This document shows, one piece after another, positions 52,037 through 60,171 of a DNA stretch of 64,000 nucleotides. Source of the stretch: Dipteris shenzhenensis (lineage: Eukaryota; Polypodiophyta; Polypodiopsida; Gleicheniales); assembly GCA_047967505.1 (NCBI GenBank), contig CM106538.1. One strand, given 5' to 3'. Position 1 is the first letter of the stretch; each line of letters starts with the position of its first letter. The translations under genes were made by a program, and so were the position numbers. The notes under the pieces were generated by a model. The model made no database searches. It saw nothing but the letters and a program-made list of their open reading frames with translations, and was not told where the DNA came from.

Positions 52037-55000
52037 TTACATCTTTGTAGCCCCCATAGGCTTCACCTTGCGTTGATCCGCCATGCGTACTTGAAAATGT
52101 ACGTCAGTTGTCAATTTCAAACCCAATTGTTGAAGAGTACCTCTCGGCATGATGTTTACTGCTGCCCCACCATCCAAGAAAACATCTTTCAGCTCCACCC
52201 CATTGATCTCCACTGCAAGCTTGGGACTTTGTTCACATGTGAGGGCAGCATAGGCTGAGCAATTGTCTAGTGTTACTCCATCTTGAACTGTTACTGTCTC
52301 TGGTGTGGGCCCACCTTGAACAGATCCCCTTTGGTGCCCTCCTGGCATGCGATTCAAAAATGCAATAGTCTGATGCTTGATATGTGGAGACAATTGACAG
52401 AGTTGTCGTAAGGTGATATTGGGCCTAAAATCCATCAAGTCATCCATCAAAGAATAGGGCTGGACAGTAGCAGTAGTCTTTTGTGCCTTTATCCCTCGAG
52501 CTTCTGGCCGAGGGTCGAAGCTCATGCGAGGGAGAGGAGGTGCCTGTGGATTCTCAATCAATATTTCCTGTGGTGACTCTCCCATCACCCATTTCCCCTT
52601 TTCTTGGGCACTACTAGGCTTCACCTCTTTTTCCTTCTCTTGCTTCATTGTGCTTCCTGAGTGGAAAGTGGATGGACCTGCCTGCAACTCCTCACGTTTT
52701 TGCCCTAAAGTTGTCGCTTCCGTTGCAAACCTCACTATTCTGGACTTGTAGGAAGGGAACTGAGGTGTGACGCCTTCATCTTCAGAACTAGATTGAAGAT
52801 CTTTGGTGACAGTCCTGACCACCTCCTGGTACCTTGAAGGCATAGATTGCTCACTTGGAGCTGAGGTAGTTTTAGAGCTATTGATAGGTCTTGATGGCTG
52901 TGGGGCCCTTCGGGTCCTTTCTAATCCAGTTACAAGAGAGGACAAGGGTGATGCAATCCTGTGCCCACTGTCCACCTTGGAAGAAGGAGGTGGGGATGCT
53001 CCTCTAGTGACTGAGCTGGTATTAGTTGGTGATGAGGCCTCCGATATTGATGTTGAGTCATCCTTACTACTGTCACCCTTCATTTGTGACCTAGTCACAG
53101 CTCCCAACACTGCACCAATCAAATGGGGTTTGTCACCCTCCCCCGCCACTACTACATCAACCATGTTGACTTGCGATGTTGATTTCCTTCTGCCATTGGG
53201 ACAATCTCTGGTGTAGTGGTCATTTGTGTTGCACTGTGTACAAGAGGGTCCCCCGAATGGTTGTGTACAATCATCTTGGTAATGGCCGTACTCGCCACAT
53301 CTATAGCACATGATGGGCCTGCCAAAGTTGGTACCTCTGCCTCCACGTCCACCTCGGAACCCGCCCCGTCGACTGCGGATATAAGGGGGTCCATATGCAC
53401 CCCCTGACATAGGTGGTTGATACTGTGCATAGTAGGGCAGAGGATAGAAGTATGGAGCCCCAAATTCACTAGGAGTAGGAGCTTGGAGCAAAGGAGGATT
53501 AGGAAGTAGTGGAGGTGGAATGATAGGATGGGTGGGTGGTTCAGGTGCTTTCACAGGGGCTGAAGCTAGGGGTACTGGCCCTGAAAAGGTCGGTGCAGCT
53601 TTGTTGATTGTAGCCACCAGTGGTTCTCCAATTGGATACTGCGGTAGAAGCTTCCTCAACCCCTTAAGATACTTACACTCCAAGGCATCATGTCCATGAA
53701 TTTCACAAAATGTGCAAAAAGAGGTCGGGGTGGGTACCTTACGCTTCGATGGACATTCCCAGTAGCCATGGCCAGAACCCTTGTAGTCGGTGCACCAGAG
53801 ACCACTTCTTATCTGAGCTTCAAAGGGTGACGGTCCATCCACTTTTGTTCTGTCTTTCAGACCTTCTTTGATTTCTTCTAATTCCTTCTTGAGTTGTTGC
53901 CATGCCTGTGAGCCCTCTTCTCTCGGAAGTTGGGCGGTCTGGGCGGGTGTTGAGGCGAAACTTAACTGGGACCGTTCCATCTTCACCGCTTCCCTCAGAA
54001 ATTCTTGTAGTGAGGCATGCTCAGGGAGTTTGTCAACCAGCCTTATAGCAATGGTGGAGGGTAAAGCCTTCAAAAACCACCCCTTCATGACGGCGTCATT
54101 GGGTGGCACCGACATCTTTGCCGCCAAGACCCTCATCCTTGTGTACATCTCAGAGATACTTTCTCCAGGCTTCATGGTGTCAGTGGATAACTCTTGGACA
54201 ATCATGAGTTCGAATTTTTCCAACTTGAAAGTGCGTAAGAATTCCTCCCTTAGGTCTGTCCACGTCTGGAAGTGGTCTGGAGGAAATTGACTGTACCATA
54301 CAAAAGATGTGAAGGAACGCATGCTCATTCTCCACACCTTTAGCTCTACATGCTGTGAGGAACTTCCTCACATGAGCTTCCACATCCTCATGGAGGTGGC
54401 CTTTGAACTTTTGAGTCTTCATGTGGACCTTGTTGAGTACCTCGAGAAGTCTACCTCTGTCTGGAGGACTGAGAACGGCCATCCCCACCCAAGAGGTTGG
54501 AGAGGATGCAAGAGTTGAAGGGAGTCCCGATGGGGCTGTAATGAGTGTTGGTGCTCCCAAGGAGGAGACCACCCCGACAACTCCTCCTGTGGACGACCAC
54601 AATGGAGAAGTCACTACTGATGTAGTCATAGAGGAAGTGTACCCAGATGGTAGGGTGTAAGTGGGGGGTCTCGGTGTTGCAGAGGGAAAGGGTGAGAACA
54701 TGGAAGATGTGGGGGTGAAAGAGGATGGGAGAGAATTTGGGAAAGAGAGGGACGGAGTTGAAGTCATGGATGAGTAGGCAGAAGGGAAGGAAGGAGGTGG
54801 TGGAAAAGGCAACACCGGTGTGGATGGAAAGGGAGATGAAACCATCATGGCAGGTAAAGGCATGGCCGGAGCAAAAGTACCCCCCAATGGGATAGATGTA
54901 GAAGAAGGATTAGCTAGGAGCCCGGAGCTATGCATAACAGATGAGGTAGCAGCTTGTCCACAAGAGGTTGAGGCGGAAGCAGATGGAGTCACCACTCCGG

Positions 55001-55167
55001 TTGGTTGATGAAGACATAGTTGTAGGAGGAGGAGAGGGGCTGCCTTGACCTTGATGAGTCCCTGAGGAGCCCTCGTCCTTAGTACCCTCTTCTTTCACAT
55101 GTTCTCCGCTTTGCACTTCTTCTTCTCCGGAGTCCGGATCTGACCACCAAGGTTCCTGTTGATCCAA
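52037..55167 (-). pseudogene. Gypsy gag-protease polyprotein, broken
   Basis: A likely N terminus in the 55167 frame (acidic, DSGEEE) shifts frame near 55000 into a Ser/Thr/Pro-rich region. Then comes the gag core VLNKVHMKTQKFKGHLHED, shifting again near 54300 into a long open frame (54337-52037): WYSQFPPDHF, VQELS...ESISEMY and KLPEHASLQEF. Four knuckle-like motifs follow: a degenerate CTDY...H...C, CTFCEIHGHDALEC, CYRCGEYGHYQDDC and CTQCNTNDHYTRDC. After a disordered Ser-rich segment comes the aspartic protease core with FLDGGAAVNI. The protease is truncated at the tandem repeat. Four knuckles are unusual; most gypsy gags have one or two. Confidence 0.85.
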
Positions 55168-55433
55168 GTCAATGAGAGTGTCGATGAAGTTACTTGCTAT
55201 GGCTACTGCTCCAATGGGCTCACTTTGTGCTCAAGTTGAGGACTTCGCAAACTTACGTCGCACGTAATGCTTCTTGTACCTAGTTTGGTCTACCGGAAGT
55301 CTTTTCTCCACTCTCCTCAAGTACCTCCTAGTTCTCTCACTAGCTCCTTCAAATGTTTCAGAACTACTCGGCATAAGACCTCTCTCTAGGACCCTAGATC
55401 ACCACTTCACTCGTGCTACTCAACACCAGCAGT

Positions 55434-55451
55434 GTCCCACCGTGATCGCCA
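55434..55451 (-). promoter_or_regulatory. Putative primer binding site
   Basis: Sense TGGCGATCACGGTGGGAC begins five bases after the CA end of the 5' LTR. A TGG start fits annealing to a tRNA 3' CCA end. I cannot name the tRNA from sequence alone. Confidence 0.45.
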
Positions 55452-55456
55452 TAAAC

Positions 55457-56490
55457 TGTCTGAGGGGGGGGGGGGTTCCTAACACTTCCGGAAGTATTAC
55501 CAGAGGCCTAGGGCCACTGGTGCGAGAAGCGAGTAAGACATGCCATAAGTGTCACTGATGGTATGTAGGCGAGTGCTTGTCGATGGTGTCAACTATGTGC
55601 AAGCGGTACAAGTGCTGAAGTGATGTGAGCAAGAAGAAGACCAAAGCAGAACAACATCATGAAAGCCAACCCTCGACATGAACGGCAAGAACTTCAAGCA
55701 CATGACATAGGTCCGTTGTACCAGGTGAAGGGAGAGGAGGGGAGGAGAACACAACGGAAAGAGATTTTAGAGTAGCGAGCAGAGATGGAGAGTAGCATAA
55801 CTCATTAGAAAGCAAGATGACTAATACACCCCCAGAAGATACACACGAGGCGAGCTCTTGACTCTAGCCTCTCACTCCTTCACTCACGCCTCTCACCCCT
55901 GCCAGAATGTCCCTCTCCCTCTCCCCTTTCCCCCTCTTCACCTTCTCCTCCTCTGCTCCACCCCCTGCTGCCAATCTCCTCTCCTTCTTCCTATTGGATG
56001 TCTTCTTGCACCCTTAGCCATCCTTAGCCATTCCACCGTTTGTGGGCCACTCTGTCCTTGATGGCTTCCGCAACACTCCAGCCTGTTCTGGGTCAGTGAA
56101 TCCCGTGCTCCATGTGTTCTCCTATCTATTCCATGCGCTCCTGACACTAGTTGGTTGCAAGGGTTGGTGCACCACCTATACCTCTTAACTGTTGGACTGC
56201 TTCCCATGTGCACCAATAGGTGTATCCCATGTACCATTGCGCGAGTACTTCCCTCTGATCGACTTTGACCATGGTGAGTCGAGGTTGAGGTTTGGCACTC
56301 TTCAGTTATGTATTGCTTCCGTCATACCCAAGTCATGTCCAGGTCAAGTTCCAGAGTGACCAAGATGTGAACATATGTGAACACGCTGCGATTAGGTATG
56401 ACCAAGGTCTAACAACTTGGCATGTTGCTGAGGTGACCATGACGTGACCTAGGTGTGACTCTTGGTGGGTCGCCATAAACTTTGAGTACA
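55457..56490 (-). repeat. 5' LTR of the gypsy element
   Basis: About 1034 bp, TG...CA ended in sense, ~97.5% identical to the 3' LTR by my count. As the 5' LTR it should hold the promoter; I see no TATA box I would defend. Confidence 0.88.
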
Positions 56491-56940
56491 ACAAGAAGGG
56501 CTAATATGGGGCAAGAGAGGCTGAGTGGAGGGAGGAAAGATGAGAGGGGGTGGGAGAGGTAGAAAGGCGACAAGGAGAGCTGAGAGGGGGGCGGGAGAGC
56601 CAGAGAAAGGGGGGAGGGCTGAGAGGGGGGCAGGGGGGCTGAGAGGGAAGCGAGGGGGCGAGGTGGGAGGGCTGAAAGTGGAAAAAGGGGCTGGGGAGGA
56701 GAGGCGGGGGGGTTGAGAGTGAGAGGGAAGAAAGGGGGCAGGGAGGGGAGTTGGGGGGATGAAAGGGAAGGGATGGGACAAGGAGGGGAGGCGGGGGGCT
56801 GAGGGGAGTCCGGGGAAGTAAGGGAGGAGGCAGGGGGGCTGAGTTGAGGTCGGGGAAGCAAGGGGGGGCTGAGGGAGGGACGGAGGAGAGGCTAAGAGAA
56901 GGGGCAGCAGGGAGGACACAGGGAGGAGCTGCAATGCTTC
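56491..56940 (-). mobile_element. LINE J 5' UTR continuation (right side of the gypsy insertion)
   Basis: GA-rich (plus strand GGGGGGCTGAGAGG-type) sequence of the same character as the 5' UTR of LINE E and as 35690-35796. It ends about 56940, which may be the LINE J 5' end. Open frames here are compositional. Confidence 0.55.
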
Positions 56941-57429
56941 TCTTCATTTTGAGGATGAGGGAGAAGGAAATAAGGTTAAACGAAGATAAAGTTCTAAGCT
57001 AATGTTTGTAGGAGACCCAATAGAAAGCTGAACCCAATTCTACTGCCTAGCCATGCTGGGATCCCTCACTTCAGAACTCGGGGCAAGCCCATAAGCCATC
57101 CCCAGAGAGGTAGCAAGGAAAGTGAAACTTTAACCTCAAGTCTCTGAAATATGGAAAATGTTAAAAAGTCCATCCCCATCATCTTTAGCTAAGAATCTGA
57201 TCCCCAGGAATCTAGGGGATCCGGCTCCTTATGAACAAAAAGATTACCGCTATGCAGTCAAGCTACAAGTGACGGCTGCCTGAGCAAGCATAAGTCAAGG
57301 GTTGTGAATAGTTGAAGGAAGAAGGAATTTGTGATAGAAAAAATCAAGGAGGTAATAGCGGCGGCCTATGGTCGCCTAAGAATTGAAACAGGATGAGCTT
57401 TCAAATGTGTTGATGGCTTATGAGGCTGC
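56941..57429. other. Unannotated stretch
   Basis: Mixed-composition DNA with no frame, repeat or RNA gene that I can support. Confidence 0.5.
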
Positions 57430-58130
57430 TTGCTTCCTAGGCATTATATGCCTTACATCCTAATCAACTCACTTCTATGTGAGATTAAGGCCCCTTTGAA
57501 CTTGCCACTTGTCTTGTGCAAAGGCGAGATTAATTTTAGCTCAACACCCTCCTTCTCAGGAATAATTAGTAGCCCTCTAACCTTGGAGGTGTCAACATGT
57601 TTTTTGGTAGGGCATCTACTAATTCAAGAGTAGACTTGTCCGGCCAAATGTTGGATTTGTGACTACCTTCTACCATGCCATCATTGCCTAATCCATGTGT
57701 ACTATAAAAGGCATTGCCAATCGTGGATATTGTATTGTCAGTCATCGTCTTTGCACGTGTGCCAAGTTTGCAGGCTGCCTGTTGTGCTTTGCACCTCTAA
57801 CTAGATCTATCTACATGCTTGTGCCTTGGATATTTCTCCCGATGAGCCAATATATTGGCAGATCCCATGCCACTGATACCATACCAACACAGGGCACCAT
57901 TAGGTGACATGTGTCACACCACAAGTGAGCCACGTGCCATAACAGCTGATGTGGATCCACCCCGATGGACTCGTTTATCAAGGGTCCCACACCCTAACCA
58001 TCTAGCCATTCCAAGAGTGCTCACTCCTTAATAGTATCGAGCTCCTTTGCACCTTAGTCATTATTTCTTACATACTAATCAACCATTTCTACATGGCATT
58101 TCTACATGGGATCAAGTCCCCTTTGGACTT
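57430..58130 (-). mobile_element. Decayed small LTR element (copia/TRIM-like)
   Basis: Two diverged direct copies (about 57440-57520 and 58060-58135) share TTACAT.CTAATCAAC and the block CCCCTTTG(A/G)ACTTG. Between them, sense TGGTATCAG (57873-57881) resembles the initiator-tRNA-Met primer binding site. A GGAGGGTGTTGAG PPT-like junction lies near 57540-57555. The internal part is only ~350 bp with no pol, so it would be a non-autonomous or deleted element on the minus strand. Confidence 0.4.
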
Positions 58131-58139
58131 GTCACACAA

Positions 58140-58740
58140 TCTTGAAAGAGGTTTAGAGGCATTTCAGATATAGGAGAAAAAGCTAATTGTGAAGCTAGGA
58201 ACATACAACAGAGATGACAGATCAAGAAACAAAGCCAAATGTGAAGCTACTAGAAAAAGAGACTTCCTATGCAAATGGACAAAAGTGTCTTATCAAAACA
58301 AACATGCAAGGGGACATGCAGTGAGAGTTAACATGCATGAAGAGGCTTGTATGTGGATGTATATGCCAGGACTAAAGGTCAAAAAGGAACATTCAAGAGA
58401 ATATAGGTGGGAAAAAGCATCCAGGTCATAAGAAAAATTATAGTATGTAAAAGACCAAGGATGCACACACTTTTTCCCTCCATTAAGAAAAAATTATATT
58501 CTAGAAAGTGAGACAACTACTAATCATATGCTAATAAAACTTAAACGAAAGCATATGGTGGCTGCTCTATTAAAAAACAGGGAGCACAAGAAAACTAAAA
58601 ACAGTGAAAGAACACTTCTAGCTGGGTCATAGGAAGATCTCCCATGAAATGCGCATCTTCCAATGAGCAAGCTGATTTTCAAACTGCTCTTAATTGTTTG
58701 GCTCAAAATGATCAAAGGATACACACACATGCGTAGAGAG
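58140..58740. other. Unannotated AT-rich stretch
   Basis: No similarity to the elements here. A plus-strand frame at 58189-58431 has no recognisable domain and I do not call it a gene. Confidence 0.5.
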
Positions 58741-58768
58741 AGAGAGAGAGAGAGACACACACACACAC
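58735..58768. repeat. AG/AC compound microsatellite
   Basis: (AG)n followed by (AC)n. On the minus strand it begins directly at the donor-like end of the candidate exon at 58769. Confidence 0.92.
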
Positions 58769-58954
58769 CTGATGAAATTTTGGAAAAATATCTCCGATAC
58801 TAGGAAGCCAACCAGGCATAGGTGGAATCTTTGCTTGCTTGCTTATAGGAGTGGAAAGGTTTGACACACATTTGAAATTATCTCTAATACTAGAGCTAGA
58901 TTCTTTGAAGTAGTACTCATGTAATAGGCAGCTTGTGTGAAGGAACCTCTCAAT
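58769..58954 (-). other. Candidate host exon (186 nt), unidentified
   Basis: On the minus strand an acceptor-like TTTGTGTACAG ends at 58955 and a donor-like CATCAG|GTGTGT begins at 58768. The frame between is open in phase 0-0 and codes 62 residues of ordinary composition (starts IERFLHTSC, ends DIFPKFHQ). No family recognised. It could lie upstream of the similar candidate at 14237-14465, whose open frame also starts in phase 0. As there, the donor sits against a microsatellite. Confidence 0.3.
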
Positions 58955-59066
58955 CTGTACACAAACCAAGAAATGTAAGTTTCAAAAAAATTCAAATAAG
59001 ACTTGATGTATAGGTTTTGTCAAACTGATCCAAAGGCATGTACTACCATAAATTGATTTTCCCATA

Positions 59067-59112
59067 ATCAAGGCTAGGTCAAGTATTAAACATGTAGCTT
59101 TTTTTGCTAGGA

Positions 59113-59189
<77 letters not shown>

Positions 59190-59238
59190 ATCAAGGCTAG
59201 GTCAGATATAAAACATGTAGTTTTTTCCAATAGGATTC
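59067..59238. repeat. Direct duplication around an ATAC/AT microsatellite
   Basis: ATAATCAAGGCTAGGTCA plus ~35 following bases occur at 59067-59115 and again at 59188-59238 with a few changes. Between them is (ATAC)n about 50 bp long followed by (AT)n. Confidence 0.85.
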
Positions 59239-59394
59239 ACTCCACTAGGTCCATTTTAAATTACACACACTAGTAACCGCCAGTAGTAGCCAGCAGCCGC
59301 CGCGAGCCATGATAGTCAACAGCAGCTTCCCCAACCCCTCTAGTTTCGTCAACAACACCCCCCCCTAGTTTCGTCAACATCAAACTAACCCTAA

Positions 59395-59430
59395 CCCCGA
59401 GTTGGGCTAAACCCCCAACCCAACTCGGGG
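59395..59430. other. Perfect 12-bp inverted repeat
   Basis: CCCCGAGTTGGG (59395-59406) and CCCAACTCGGGG (59419-59430) around a 12-nt loop, in C-rich DNA. No flanking T run typical of a bacterial terminator, and none is expected in a plant. Function unknown. Confidence 0.75.
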
Positions 59431-59799
59431 GTTAGGTTCATGTAGGGGGGTCTACAGACAGCCAATTATGGACTGGCCTACCCTCTTCTCCAAGTCCCCC
59501 TCAACTCCTTCAACCTCCATCAGGACTCGGTACTCTACAATTGACAAGTAGTGAGAGCTCCGATTGGAACTGGCAGAGGTAAAGGCTCGACTTCAGTTAA
59601 CATGAAGTTAGATGTGATAATGCGCTGAAGATTAGAATAGGGGGACTCCCAAAAGATTGGTACAAAGAGGAGGACACATATAGTGAAATATTGACAAGAT
59701 AAAAGCAGGCTTGCCCAACATTGAATGGACGGATGATGATGAGCAGGATGGTGACGACTCCAGGCCACCTTCTATTATGCACTATAAAATGCCATCCTT

Positions 59800-59950
59800 A
59801 CATTAAAGTCAAAAGATATGCGTTTCAAGCTGAAGGGTACCAAAGTATGGATAGCTGAGGAGCTTATACAAGCTCAACTCAAGTATAGGGAAATGAATTC
59901 AGGGCTGCCAGAAAGGATGGAAAATGAGCAGTTTACCCTGAAGGCATAGC
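59800..59950 (+). pseudogene. Possible non-LTR ORF1 fragment
   Basis: A short open stretch from 59819 (MRFKLKGTKVWIAEELI, then ALKYRE-like) ends at a TAG near 59948. It resembles the FKGTxVWIxEDLT-type segment seen in some LINE ORF1 proteins, and LINE G lies just downstream. Weak evidence from one motif. Confidence 0.22.
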
Positions 59951-60039
59951 TCTACTCAAAGAGTCCAAAAGACTCTCAGTCTTAAACTGATGTATGGCTG
60001 ATTACTCTTTCAGACTATTATGTAGGTACTCTAAATAAA

Positions 60040-60171
60040 TTGGGAGTTCCGTTTACACTCCTTGGGAGCTGCCATGTGCTCTCCCTAAAGTAGATGTACT
60101 AGAGGGTTTCTTGCTGTCCCATAGACCTGTTTGTCTCCAGCGGACGTTAATAGACTCTCTCTCTCTCTCTC
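60040..60171 (+). mobile_element. 3'-end remnant of a G-family non-LTR element
   Basis: TGTCCCATAGACC...GGACGTTAATA followed by a CT repeat parallels the 3' end of LINE G at about 62968-63050 (TGTCCCATAGGCC...GGACCTTTAATA then TTTC/CT repeats). So LINE G follows another copy's tail head to tail. Confidence 0.5.

Larger units (their letters stand above)
35797..56490 (-). mobile_element. Giant Ty3/gypsy LTR retrotransposon (~20.7 kb with nested hAT)
   Basis: Two direct LTRs (35797-36848 and 55457-56490) bound gag-protease, RT-RNase H-integrase in gypsy order, three tandem arrays and an extra ORF. Size without the 3.5-kb hAT is about 17.2 kb, long for the superfamily. The RT block DVFAWSYKDL and the long spacer between integrase and 3' LTR suggest the non-chromovirus Tat/Ogre-like side of gypsy; no chromodomain is visible. 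Flanks GAAAC and ACAAG do not form a 5-bp TSD. All coding parts carry lesions, so it could move only with help in trans, if at all. Confidence 0.88.

Noticed and set aside
35797-56490. Endogenous pararetrovirus
   Set aside because: Integrase, LTR pair and PPT/PBS arrangement show an LTR retrotransposon; no movement protein.
58189-58431. 80-codon plus-strand frame
   Set aside because: No domain, no splice context and no match to the elements here; length expected by chance.
59380-59400. Telomere-like CTAACCCTAACCCC
   Set aside because: Only two imperfect units; not an array.
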